Source of the DNA: Deltaproteobacteria bacterium
GTDB lineage: Bacteria > Desulfobacterota > Desulfobacteria > Desulfobacterales > Desulfatirhabdiaceae
Direction: 5' to 3'
DNA length: 64,000 nt
NCBI GenBank assembly: GCA_016219185.1
Contig: JACRBZ010000014.1
Span: 62,001-126,000 of the forward strand
Positions within the stretch are counted from its first letter, which is position 1; the number at the start of each line of letters is the position of its first letter. The notes under the pieces are model-generated. The model did no database searches, was not told the origin of the DNA, and was given only the letters and a program-made list of their open reading frames with translations. The translations under genes were made by a program, and so were the position numbers. Positions 50,015 through 57,886 of this stretch are shown piece by piece.

Positions 50015-50331
50015 ATTTTCCTCCAAATTTTATTCAGGGCTCCAGAATTCGATGAACATTTTGGGATGGCTTATGCAGTAACCAACCACCAGCACCATGT
50101 CAATGTTTTTCCAAGGGGTCAAAAAACAGTAATCCCAGTCCCCCAAACAGGAAAAGGCCGGGTTTTGTAGTTTCGTGGAGCTGTAGTGCCCCAGGTGCGC
50201 CGATCACTGCCGGGTGCTTGAGAATCCTCTGCCTGATTCGGGCAGAGAGCAATCACGGAAAGATGCTGGTCCTTCTTCTATCGTCCCTCTTCCCTCTTGA
50301 TCTGTTTCCGAAGCGTTTTAAGCCTTGCATC
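50015..50331. other. Non-coding stretch before a 45-aa ORF
   Basis: No gene could be supported. In reverse complement, downstream of the 45-aa ORF, frames are interrupted by TGA and TAG within about 60 bp, although one frame stays open for about 50 codons (roughly 50126-50280), perhaps decayed coding sequence. Confidence 0.4.
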
Positions 50332-50469
50332 TCAGTCTATTGGCTTGTCCTTTACCCGTTGCGCCGGGAACAACGTCGATAGTAGATGGTCAATTTTCAA
50401 CATTCGGCTATGGATTTCCCAATGCTCGGCTTGGATTTGCCGAAGGATTGTCAGTTGATCTGGAGTCAT
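50332..50469 (-). CDS. 45-residue small protein, function unknown
   Basis: ATG at 50469 is preceded by AAAGGAG nine bases upstream. The peptide runs MTPDQLTILRQIQAEHW, then EIHSRMLKIDHLLSTLFPAQ and RVKDKPID, with TGA at 50334-50332: an amphipathic helix followed by a short basic tail. I do not recognise it. The good ribosome site and helix-like composition argue for expression; the short length argues for caution. Could equally be a remnant of a longer gene, since one frame continues with interruptions beyond the stop. Confidence 0.45.
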   Translation of the reverse strand: MTPDQLTILRQIQAEHWEIHSRMLKIDHLLSTLFPAQRVKDKPID

Positions 50470-50575
50470 GGCTTTCTTCTCCTTTGATAAAAATTACCCT
50501 GGTACTTTTCCCTTTTGAAATGGTCCGGGCAATCAGTTTTATTTGTCGTTTATGTTTTCGATGTCATTTAATTCC

Positions 50576-51070
50576 TTAATATGTCAAATACATATAAGGT
50601 TGTTCAATGCTTGTAACGTAAAGGTAATCTGCCTGAACATTTACCAGGTACGCTTTATCCGCGATATAGATATCCTGCCTCACGTTTGGTCCGAATCCGG
50701 CCGCGTATTCAGGAGTCTTGGTGATATTCACAAATGTATAAGTGGAATATCCCCAGTTTTTATAATTGGATTTTACCAAGGTTTTCAAGGTGTCAGCGTC
50801 ATAGGCTGCCAACTGATTGGGCGTAAGCACACTTGTTGCTGTACTGCTAAAAAATTTTTGTAATATTGCAGCGATAGGTGCGGTTAAGTTTTGTGCCTCG
50901 GCCTGGGTAAACTGTCCATTATCAGACGCGAACTTCCCAAGTAAAATAGTTGGCATTGGGCCGCTTGAACTCAATATCGCAAAGGGATAGCCGGAAGCAA
51001 GGGCGGATGCGCCCCCGAACAACATGACACCAATTACCATGCACAATACATACATCATAGGTTTTTTCAT
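50576..51070 (-). CDS. secreted protein of unknown function
   Basis: 164 aa from ATG 51070 after AAGGAGG. A signal peptide (KKPMMYVLCMVIGVMLFGG, cleavage near ALASG) is followed by a mature domain of about 140 residues with few charged repeats: NGQFTQAEAQNLTAPI, STATSVLTPNQLAAYDADTL, PNVRQDIYIADKAYLVNVQA, ending IEQPYMYLTY. No Cys in the mature part. I do not recognise the family; envelope or surface location is inferred from the signal peptide. Local base composition is lower in GC than the flanking metabolic genes. Confidence 0.7.
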   Translation of the reverse strand: MKKPMMYVLCMVIGVMLFGGASALASGYPFAILSSSGPMPTILLGKFASDNGQFTQAEAQNLTAPIAAILQKFFSSTATSVLTPNQLAAYDADTLKTLVKSNYKNWGYSTYTFVNITKTPEYAAGFGPNVRQDIYIADKAYLVNVQADYLYVTSIEQPYMYLTY

Positions 51071-51419
51071 GGGTTCCTCCTTGGTTAAAAAGTTTTTGAA
51101 ATAAAACAAGTAATCCTTGTCTCGTGAGAGGTAGCTTTCAAAAATACCATAATCCTTAAAATACCCTTGTCAATGAAGTGGAATTTATCGCAGCAATTCT
51201 CGCCACCATCCTTGCTTTCAGGTAGTACCTGTGTCAATGTACTCAACGTTAGCAGGATTCGCGTACCGGGGGCTCCCCCCATAAGGTCTGTTTTATTCGG
51301 GAGACGTGAATTGTGAATAAAACAATATGATATAATTGTAAAAATCAAACAATTACGATGCGGGCAGGAAATCAGAATTCCGCATTCATGCGGATCAACA
51401 TTCAGCAATTAATACTTAG
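51071..51419. other. AT-rich intergenic region with divergent promoters
   Basis: No gene found. Contains TATAAT at 51331-51336 and AT-rich blocks that may serve the genes on either side, which diverge from here. No repeat copies seen. Confidence 0.45.
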
Positions 51420-52010
51420 ATGAATGAAACATTTTACACACGAATCCCAACCCTATCGAATTCAGAACTCCTGGGTTATATTCATAATTCTTCGAAATAT
51501 AAATTCGAAGCTATTGAAGCGGCTGTGATAGAACTTAGAAAACGTGGAGTTAACATCTCAAACGAAGAATTGTTATCAATTCAGGAAAGCCTCTATCAAA
51601 AAAAAATTGCGAAGAATTTCCTCGATTTCCCTCCAAATCGAATAATAGATAAAATCGGAATCAGTTTTTATAATCTTCTATCCGTCATCATTTTGGCAAT
51701 TGGTTTGGGCAGTTCAATCATTATTTATCTAACTGCCGAACCAACTCCTCTTAACCCTCTTGGTTACGACCCTTTAAATACAAAGAAGTATTTACGCGAA
51801 TTGGAGGTATACGGAGGGAAGATGAACGTTCTTGCTACGGAGTTCATGCAATGGTTTGATGGGTTATGGCATGGTAGATCACTTGCATTCACAGTAGGCA
51901 TTGTTTCTACTGTTCTGGCTTTTCTGGTCTGGTTCATCGGCATTCACCTGCAAACTAATCTTGATACTGAATCCCAATATGAAGCGGATCATAAGGATAT
52001 TGGCTCATGA
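51420..52010 (+). CDS. membrane protein of unknown function
   Basis: 196 aa. An N-terminal soluble helical region (ELLGYIHNSSKYKFEAIEAA, ELRKRGVNISNEELLSIQES) resembles short helical modules found in membrane-protein accessory domains, then two hydrophobic helices: FYNLLSVIILAIGLGSSIII (about 83-105) and LAFTVGIVSTVLAFLVWFIG (about 157-177). Base composition is clearly more AT-rich than the core genes (about 40 percent GC by eye), a sign of transfer. No good ribosome site before ATG 51420. Family not recognised. Confidence 0.65.
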   Translation: MNETFYTRIPTLSNSELLGYIHNSSKYKFEAIEAAVIELRKRGVNISNEELLSIQESLYQKKIAKNFLDFPPNRIIDKIGISFYNLLSVIILAIGLGSSIIIYLTAEPTPLNPLGYDPLNTKKYLRELEVYGGKMNVLATEFMQWFDGLWHGRSLAFTVGIVSTVLAFLVWFIGIHLQTNLDTESQYEADHKDIGS

Positions 52011-52334
52011 GATGCCTGACCCATGAATATTGATCTGATCGTGCGAAGGGCACGGAGTAAAATGTTGAGCATTTGCTCCAGGTCAGACAATGCCATTTTT
52101 TATCGAAACATTTCAATATTGGCTTGAAACATGCTCTATGATATATGTTCCAAGATTCAAAGCGCGAAATCCGGAACAAACTCAAATGAACCGGATACAA
52201 AACGCGGGGCTGGGCGAACCGACTTTGATTAATTGAGTTTCGAATGGCAGAAAGACGTTGTTCGTTGCGCAGATTGTGACGTTCAACGTCTTTTTATTGA
52301 TATTCTTCCTTAATCGTTTAACCGGAGGGCTTTC
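52011..52334. other. Intergenic region with a terminator-like hairpin
   Basis: AAAGACGTTG (52251-52260) and CAACGTCTTT (52284-52293) form a 10-bp stem followed by TTTTTA, a likely intrinsic terminator for the membrane protein gene or an upstream transcript. The rest shows no gene. Confidence 0.6.
52251..52295 (+). terminator. Intrinsic terminator
   Basis: A 10-bp perfect stem AAAGACGTTG/CAACGTCTTT with a T-run on the right. It lies 40 bp before the Lcl-domain gene and 240 bp after the membrane protein gene. The loop of 23 bases is longer than usual. Confidence 0.55.
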
Positions 52335-53318
52335 ATGCGTATCACACACAGAATTTCAGGAGTTGTAGCGGGAGTTGTTGCCTGCGTTCTGTCGGTTTCG
52401 GCAGGCATTGTGGCGGCAGGGAGTTTGGATTCTCCAGGAGCACCGGATGCCGTCATTTCTTATACCCTGGAGGACATCTACAACCGTTTGAACAGTGGGA
52501 CGGCCAGAACTCCTGGTACTTTTACCAAGCCTTTCTCCGGGCCTCCAGAGAGCGTGGTTCACTCGCTGAACGACATCATGGGGATAGCGCCGATGGTGGA
52601 TGAAATAAACGGAGCATCTGCCGGTGATGTGCTGGCAGGTAAAACATTCTGGGGGGAGACATCCGGCGGATGGGGGCCGCGAACCGGCACTCTTGCAACA
52701 CAGACATTATCTAATGCCACCGACACGGTGGCGGCTGGCTACTATGAAGCAATGACACTGCACAATGTGGATGCCAACCTGACTTCGGCCAACATTAAGG
52801 CCGGTACGGCAATATTCGGTGTGATGGGAAATCTGGCAGGCGGAGTTTCTTGCACTTGCCCTGGAGGCTCAAGCCCCTTGGGCCGGTGGTGTGATAATAA
52901 TAATGGAACCGTTACGGATACCACAACCGGGCTTGTATGGTTGAAGGATGCCGGTTGGGGCGGGCAAAAATCCTGGAGGGCATCTGATGGCTCCGATAAC
53001 CCATATGATGACGCCCATACACGGGCGGGATTTTTATTCAATGGGACTGCTGGCTTAACTGACGGTTCGGTTGAAGGTGACTGGCGCCTGCCGACAAAGA
53101 CAGAATTGATAACTTTGACTTCGACGGCTGGAATTGAACCTATTAGCGTGGGTTCTCCTCAAATGTTTACGGGCATCCAGTCAGATGGCTACTGGTCGGG
53201 CACTGCGAGTGCGGGCTATTCGGCCAGTGCGTGGCTCGTGGTCCTGGGTTCTGGACATGTTAACCTTGCCGGCAAGACGATTGCGTACTACGTATGGCCC
53301 GTCCGTGGCGGAAAATGA
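52335..53318 (+). CDS. secreted Lcl/DUF1566-domain protein, C-type-lectin-like
   Basis: 327 aa, with CCGGAGG before ATG 52335. Signal peptide 1-28 (VVAGVVACVLSVSAGIVA). Then a repeat-type module often found with DUF1566 (SYTLEDIYNRLNSGT, AGDVLAGKTFWGETSGGWG, SANIKAGTAIFGVMG), a Cys pair (CTCPGG), and the C-terminal Lcl/DUF1566 domain (about 185-327): RWCDNNNGTVTDTTTGLVWL, DWRLPTKTEL, GYWSGTASAG, AWLVVLGSGHV and YYVWPVRGG. This last stretch matches the framework of Lcl-type variable proteins of diversity-generating retroelements. No reverse transcriptase or template repeat is seen in the window. Likely surface-exposed ligand-binding. Confidence 0.85.
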   Translation: MRITHRISGVVAGVVACVLSVSAGIVAAGSLDSPGAPDAVISYTLEDIYNRLNSGTARTPGTFTKPFSGPPESVVHSLNDIMGIAPMVDEINGASAGDVLAGKTFWGETSGGWGPRTGTLATQTLSNATDTVAAGYYEAMTLHNVDANLTSANIKAGTAIFGVMGNLAGGVSCTCPGGSSPLGRWCDNNNGTVTDTTTGLVWLKDAGWGGQKSWRASDGSDNPYDDAHTRAGFLFNGTAGLTDGSVEGDWRLPTKTELITLTSTAGIEPISVGSPQMFTGIQSDGYWSGTASAGYSASAWLVVLGSGHVNLAGKTIAYYVWPVRGGK

Positions 53319-53467
53319 GATGATTGGTTTTTTTAGAGGGTGCGTGGGGAGATAATTCCCCCTCTTGCAAGTCAAGTTTTTTTGAGTATGTAATAGATCA
53401 AACCCTATGGCGTATTGCGAGGGAGATTGAACAGAGACACACTGATAGAGTTTAAAACACAGCCTCT

Positions 53468-53914
53468 TTATCGTCCAACTGGCGCCTTATTCAAGCCTTT
53501 GATGCATGTTCCCGGTGCCATCCCTTTTTCCTGAAACCAGCCGGATTGCATCTCTAATACATAATGAACCGATGCCGCGCCGCAATGATAGTCATCCGTA
53601 TCGGGTTGCATGTCGGCGATATTGACGATTATCCCCTGATCGTCAATGAAAGCGGCGCTCAGGGGGATTTTGGTGTGATGCATCCACATGCAATGGGCGT
53701 GAGCCTCGGGAAAAACAAAGAGCATGCCGCAATTATCGGGAAGTGAATTTCGGTACATCAACCCTATGCCACGCAAGGAAGGAGTCGCTGCAATCTCGGC
53801 TTCAATTCGATGCATTCCGGCCATCAATTGCAGGGTTGGAAGCCTTGTTTCTGCGATAGCCATATTGCACGTCATTGCAAGGGCAAAAAGCATCAAGCAT
53901 AACAAACGCTTCAT
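53468..53914 (-). CDS. DUF192 secreted protein
   Basis: 148 aa from ATG 53914 (another ATG four codons upstream is possible). Signal peptide about 1-21 (MKRLLCLMLFALAMTCNMAIA). The DUF192 core follows: IEAEIAATPSLRGIGLMYRN, LPDNCGMLFVFPEAHAHCMW, MHHTKIPLSAAFIDDQG and IVNIADM. These small beta proteins are exported and of unknown function; the GMLFVF and W(M)xNT-like strands are characteristic (here WMHHTKIPL). An extra Cys pair (DNCG, AHCMW) is unusual. Confidence 0.85.
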   Translation of the reverse strand: MKRLLCLMLFALAMTCNMAIAETRLPTLQLMAGMHRIEAEIAATPSLRGIGLMYRNSLPDNCGMLFVFPEAHAHCMWMHHTKIPLSAAFIDDQGIIVNIADMQPDTDDYHCGAASVHYVLEMQSGWFQEKGMAPGTCIKGLNKAPVGR

Positions 53915-54369
53915 AGATAATATCATGGATCGAAGTATCGCTTCTTATCTTTTTTATGCGAAGTGGAAATCCACGCCTTGTGAGGGTGGTTATGTTTGGC
54001 GGTTGAAACTGAAAACCCATAAATATCATTTACCTTAACTCTGAACAACGACCAAAGTCAAACCTATAACCCTTGCAGTCAAATAAATTCAATAGAGGCA
54101 GCGACTTTCTTGACACCCGCTGCAACAAGGTGGTAATTTTTATGTGCTCATCGCTGAGCTCGGGCACTATTATTTGAATCTTCTTTGATGTTCCCAAAAC
54201 AAAAGATGAAACAAACCCTTGCCGACACGGCATTAACGCTTTTCATGCGGCATCACATATTTGTTTGGTCCTTGACTGATCAGCAATGATAACCAGAGGC
54301 GGATATACGGGATTGATGTGGACTTATCCGTTGTAATGGGACAAAGATTATTTGTCCGAAGGTAGACCC
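53915..54369. other. Gene-free stretch upstream of the ABC exporter
   Basis: Stop-rich in all frames apart from fragments. A short frame at its left (YLFYAKWKS-like) is not supported by a ribosome site. Inverted words AACAAACCC/TTTGTTT around 54213-54268 bracket a small AT/GC hairpin. No annotated element recognised. Confidence 0.4.
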
Positions 54370-55203
54370 ATGATCGAGATTTCCGGGCTGACGAAAACTT
54401 ACGGAAATATAAGGGCCGTGGACAATCTTTCGCTCACGATAAAGAGCGGTGAGGTGTTCGGGCTTTTGGGGCCGAACGGTGCGGGCAAGACCACAACCAT
54501 TAAGCTGCTCACCACATTGAGCAGGCCGGATTCCGGTAGTTGCAGGATCGATGCAGTGGATGTTGGAAAAAATTCCTTTGAAATCAAAAAGAAAATCGGT
54601 GTCGTTCCGCAGGAAAATAATCTCGACAGAGATATTACGGCCCAGGAGAACCTGCAAATTTACGGGATGCTCCACCGTGTTTCGGACAGGGAAAGAAAAA
54701 TAAGCGAGGCTTTAAAGATGGTGGGCCTGTGGGACAGGAAAGATTCCGTTGTGTCCGGCTTTTCAGGTGGCATGCAGCGAAGGCTTCTCATCGCAAGAGC
54801 CCTATTGCCCGAGCCTTCGGTTCTCTTTCTAGATGAGCCGTCCATTGGTCTCGATCCCCAGATAAGGCGGCAGATGTGGGATGTTATTCGGAAAACGCGA
54901 ATAGATGGCAGGACAGTTGTTATCACCACCCATTATATTGAAGAGGCCGAGGCCTTGTGCGACAGGGTCTGCATCCTTTCCAAGGGAAGACTGATCGCGC
55001 TGGATTCGCCAAGCAATCTCAAAAGCAGCGTTGGAGAGTATATCGTCGAGTTCATTGACGCTGAAGGCAGACTGGTTCAGGATATCTGTAAAAGCCGCGA
55101 GGAAGCTCACGAAATGGCAAAACAGAAAAAAAGCAGCGTGACCATTCGAAAATCAAATCTTGAGGATGTCTTTATCAAACTCACCGGGGGGCGCATCGAA
55201 TGA
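54370..55203 (+). CDS. ABC exporter ATP-binding protein (DrrA/NatA type)
   Basis: 277 aa from ATG 54370, preceded by GAAGGTAG. Walker A LLGPNGAGKTTTIKLL, then a Q-loop VVPQENNLDRDIT, signature FSGGMQRRLLIARAL, Walker B VLFLDEPSIGLDP, and the His switch ITTHYIEEAEAL. The LDRDLTAxENL pattern belongs to DrrA-like drug or lipid exporters. C-terminal dimerisation tail with EDVFIKLTGG. Overlaps the permease by four bases. Confidence 0.93.
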   Translation: MIEISGLTKTYGNIRAVDNLSLTIKSGEVFGLLGPNGAGKTTTIKLLTTLSRPDSGSCRIDAVDVGKNSFEIKKKIGVVPQENNLDRDITAQENLQIYGMLHRVSDRERKISEALKMVGLWDRKDSVVSGFSGGMQRRLLIARALLPEPSVLFLDEPSIGLDPQIRRQMWDVIRKTRIDGRTVVITTHYIEEAEALCDRVCILSKGRLIALDSPSNLKSSVGEYIVEFIDAEGRLVQDICKSREEAHEMAKQKKSSVTIRKSNLEDVFIKLTGGRIE

Positions 55204-55946
55204 AGCAGCCGGGATGGTATCCAATATTTCTTCGCGAGATGCTGCTTTTCCGCAGAAAACTTTTAAAACTCGGCTATCTTTTTTCAGCAATGATCTCGCC
55301 GGTTATCTACCTGATCGCATTCGGGTTCGGTCTTGGCAAAAGCGTACAGATAAGCGGCGCGGGATACTTGAGCTTTCTGATTCCTGGCCTGGTTGCGATG
55401 AGTTCCATGAACAACTCCTATACCTGGGTTTCTTCCGCCCTGAACCTCAATAGGCTTTATTTTAAAACGTTCCAGGTTTTCATCCTGTCGCCGATAAAAC
55501 CGTCATCCATCATGATCGGCGAGGTAATGGCCGGCATGGTTAAAGGTCTTTTTGCATCATCTCTGATCATCATCGTCGGTTTTGTATCATCACGCGATTT
55601 TTCCATCAATATGTTGTTTGTGACTGCCCTGATTTTGAACTGTTTTCTGTTTGCAAGTCTGGGTGTTATTACCGGAATGCGCACAAAATCGCATGAAGAT
55701 ACAGCAACCTACACGAATTTTTTCATCATGCCGATGGCTTTTTTCAGCGGGACTTTTTTCCCTGTAGACAAAATGCCGATTTTACTCAAGGTGGTTATTT
55801 ACATGATGCCGTTGACGCACACCAATATTTTGATACGAAAACCGCAGCTTGACCCTGATGGTTTGATCTCGCTCGGGGTACTGATGGCCTATGCAGCGGC
55901 ATTCTTTATATATGGGTCCTTGTTGATTAAAAAATACAGCGAATAG
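55200..55946 (+). CDS. ABC-2 type permease
   Basis: 248 aa with six hydrophobic segments, start overlapping the ATPase stop. FLREMLLFRRKLLKLGYLFSAMISPVIYLIAFGFGLG is the typical N-terminus of ABC-2 permeases in DrrB/NodJ-like exporters; PGLVAMSSMNNSYTWVSSAL and GTFFPVDKMPILLKVVIYMMPLTH complete the ABC-2 signature. With the ATPase it probably exports a hydrophobic compound, polysaccharide or drug. Gene is in the accessory segment but codon use is similar to core genes. Confidence 0.92.
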   Translation: MKQPGWYPIFLREMLLFRRKLLKLGYLFSAMISPVIYLIAFGFGLGKSVQISGAGYLSFLIPGLVAMSSMNNSYTWVSSALNLNRLYFKTFQVFILSPIKPSSIMIGEVMAGMVKGLFASSLIIIVGFVSSRDFSINMLFVTALILNCFLFASLGVITGMRTKSHEDTATYTNFFIMPMAFFSGTFFPVDKMPILLKVVIYMMPLTHTNILIRKPQLDPDGLISLGVLMAYAAAFFIYGSLLIKKYSE

Positions 55947-56032
55947 GAACCATTTTAACCACGGAGCTGATAATTATCCCAACATCGGTTGACGCCGATG
56001 TCATTCTGTGGCGCATTCAATCAGGAGGAAAC

Positions 56033-56878
56033 ATGATTCATCAAAAAAGTATTGGAATGTTACTGTTTGTCGGTGTGTTTTCTATTTGTTTGTTGTTAAG
56101 TCCGCATTTAACTCATGCCAATTGTATAACTGACTGGATCGCACAAAACCCACTTGGGGATTCAATTACACCTCAGGAATCGTCTGACATCGAATGCATT
56201 TTGGGCTGGTTTGAGACATCCTTTCCGGGCGCTTTCTATCCCGCATCAAACACAATTATTTACGGACCATTGGCGTATCGATATTATTCTGGAAGTGGCG
56301 CCTTCTTGGCTGCATGGAAAAGCACCTCTCTTAAAATCGTCTATCTCGGGCCTCTATCTGCAAATTGTGTTATGGAATTGGGAACGGTTGACTTCTGGAA
56401 AACAATGGTTTGCAGCTCTATTCCCGCTGTAACCCCGGGACTTTGGACAGGAAGTAATGTTCAATTTTTTGTTTCTTCAGACGGCACCAAAATTACGTCA
56501 ACCGGAAGTAGCATTATTAAGGGCGGAGTAGCGTATTCTTTTGTTTTGGGCCCGAATACATTTACGAATGTCGGTGCATGTGGGAATATAAATCTTACAA
56601 TTAATACATCCGGTGATGATATACCCATCAAGGACAATGCCTTTGCTTTTACCACAAACGAAGGTACGATGATTGAAGGCAATTTCAGCTCGGGAAAATC
56701 AAGCAGTGGAACATATTCAGTCAATCTATACATATCTTCATGCGGCGGATACGCCGTGGGTTCGGGAGTATGGAGTGCGGCATCATCTGACGCGTATTCC
56801 TCGGCAGAGAGCAATGGGCAGTCAAATCGCCATGAGATTGTGATTGAAAATACGATTACTGAAATTAAAAATCCATAA
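56033..56878 (+). CDS. secreted protein with repeated surface-domain features, unknown function
   Basis: 281 aa after CAGGAGGAAAC. Signal peptide 1-29 (MLLFVGVFSICLLLSPHLTHA). Residues about 30-110 (DWIAQNPLGDSITPQESSDI, CILGWFETSFPGAFYPAS, GPLAYRYYSGSGAFLAAW, YLGPLS) form a compact motif I have seen in extracytoplasmic proteins of sulfate reducers, here a single copy. From about 115 on the protein is beta-rich with Ser/Gly/Asn and four Cys (GACGNINLTI, ISSCGGYAVG). No catalytic motif is visible. Surface or periplasmic function likely. Preceded on the same strand by the ABC exporter (86 bp), no clear operon. Confidence 0.7.
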   Translation: MIHQKSIGMLLFVGVFSICLLLSPHLTHANCITDWIAQNPLGDSITPQESSDIECILGWFETSFPGAFYPASNTIIYGPLAYRYYSGSGAFLAAWKSTSLKIVYLGPLSANCVMELGTVDFWKTMVCSSIPAVTPGLWTGSNVQFFVSSDGTKITSTGSSIIKGGVAYSFVLGPNTFTNVGACGNINLTINTSGDDIPIKDNAFAFTTNEGTMIEGNFSSGKSSSGTYSVNLYISSCGGYAVGSGVWSAASSDAYSSAESNGQSNRHEIVIENTITEIKNP

Positions 56879-56885
56879 GGTTTTA

Positions 56886-56941
56886 TCTGACCGGGCGATG
56901 TAAACGGTGTATAAGAAGTTAAACATTCTCTCCCGGTCAGA
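56886..56941. repeat. 10-bp inverted repeat after the secreted-protein gene
   Basis: TCTGACCGGG (56886-56895) and CCCGGTCAGA (56932-56941) are exact inverse complements, separated by 36 bases. Eight bases after the stop codon of the secreted-protein gene. Could be a terminator without T-run, or a remnant of an element. Confidence 0.5.
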
Positions 56942-57109
56942 ATCAAACCATCCAGCGCTTTCGATCCTGCAAGCCAGGTACAACAATGAAAACCTGTCAG
57001 CCGCAATGCCCATTGCCGATCATTCCCACGTCCATTCGATTAAATATTCCTAATATCGCCTTGAAATCTGAAGGAAATATGAGAATTATTGTATTTGCCT
57101 GAATAGCAA

Positions 57110-57253
57110 TGGTCTCGTAAAAGTTCAATATCTGCATTGATCTTCGGCCTTCTTCATTGCGACGCGCAATAAGTATCGACGATGCTTTATGATTCATGCA
57201 TTCATGCTGAATTTTTTATATTGCCGTCCCGATTTTGACTTTTTACGAGATCA
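57110..57253. mobile_element. MITE-like element, family C (CTCGTAAAA ends)
   Basis: Left end TGGTCTCGTAAAAG (57110-57123), right end GACTTTTTACGAGATCA (57237-57253), which is its inverse complement with one mismatch and a one-base length difference. The 144 bp contain no ORF. A half-site of similar type (TTTTTTACGAAGCCATCA) lies at 33148-33165 after lipA. I take this as a non-autonomous, palindromic-ended repeat; no transposase is near. Confidence 0.55.
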
Positions 57254-57307
57254 TCGATCGTGATTGCCTATCTGCTTTCATTCGATAATTCCATTTTGGA
57301 GGTGGAT

Positions 57308-57601
57308 ATGAAATGCTTATATTGTAAAAATTGTATTGGCGATGCATGTGATTTGTTTCCAAAACTCGTCATTTCAATCTCAACTGACTGGGGCAATTTC
57401 TGCCGATATGGAAGATCAAAAGATGACCAGAAAAATCCAAAAACAAGTCTGGTGGAAAAAGTCGAAGTCTGCAATTGCAGAGAGAAAACAAAAGAATATC
57501 AGGAGAACAAACAAGGAACTGTCTTGATGCCTTGTGTCCATGGCCGGAAAGGTTATCAGATTGGCGGTTTAAATCCGGACGCGATTGAAAATTTCCATTG
57601 A
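57308..57601 (+). CDS. Cys-rich small protein, unknown function
   Basis: 97 aa from ATG 57308 after GGAGGTGG. It begins MKCLYCKNCIGDACDLFPK, with further Cys in WGNFCRYG, VCNCREK and MPCVHG: ten Cys in all, grouped as CxxCxxC and CxC pairs, so metal or Fe-S binding is likely. No transmembrane segment or signal peptide. Not assignable to a known family by eye. AT-rich codon use (many aaa, ttt, aat) like its neighbours in the accessory segment. Confidence 0.7.
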   Translation: MKCLYCKNCIGDACDLFPKLVISISTDWGNFCRYGRSKDDQKNPKTSLVEKVEVCNCREKTKEYQENKQGTVLMPCVHGRKGYQIGGLNPDAIENFH

Positions 57602-57703
57602 ACCGAAGAACAAAAAGACATATAAATCCAAGATCAATAATTATTGCGGCGGATTGCTGTTATCTCTGGGTCCAAATGTTTCAAAAAATCAGGTTATTAG
57701 AAA

Positions 57704-57886
57704 ATGTCGAGCCATTTTGAAGATTACAACTGTACCGTGATGAAAACAAAAATCGCATTTGATTTTGTGACCAGACGCTCCCGGAATATAGATAAACAGA
57801 TGGTGGCTTGTCTTTTTGATCCAGTATTGGAACAGGGCATGGCCCACATTTCTTGTTCGATGCCGGATGCGGGTCGGGTGACATAA
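57704..57886 (+). CDS. possible 60-residue protein upstream of a glycosyltransferase
   Basis: A 60-codon frame from ATG 57704 ends in TAA overlapping the ATG of the glycosyltransferase (TAATG), an arrangement typical of coupled genes. No convincing ribosome site precedes it, and the sequence (SSHFEDYNCTVMKTKIAFDF ... CSMPDAGRVT) is not recognised. Coding status doubtful; may be chance. Confidence 0.25.
   Translation: MSSHFEDYNCTVMKTKIAFDFVTRRSRNIDKQMVACLFDPVLEQGMAHISCSMPDAGRVT

Larger units (their letters stand above)
56879..57307. other. Gene-free stretch with inverted repeats
   Basis: No gene supported. Contains TCTGACCGGG/CCCGGTCAGA (56886-56895 and 56932-56941), a 10-bp inverted repeat with a 36-base loop that may be a terminator, and a MITE-like element with ends TGGTCTCGTAAAAG and its inverse near 57237-57253. 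Confidence 0.55.

Noticed and set aside
52335..53318. A complete DGR in this window
   Set aside because: No template repeat resembling the 3' end of the Lcl gene and no reverse-transcriptase motif was seen on either strand; only the target-like protein is present.
57853..57886. FDAGCGSGDI in frame with the glycosyltransferase, resembling SAM-methyltransferase motif I
   Set aside because: A TGA closes this frame about 20 codons upstream and no methyltransferase sequence precedes it; taken as coincidence or a tiny remnant.
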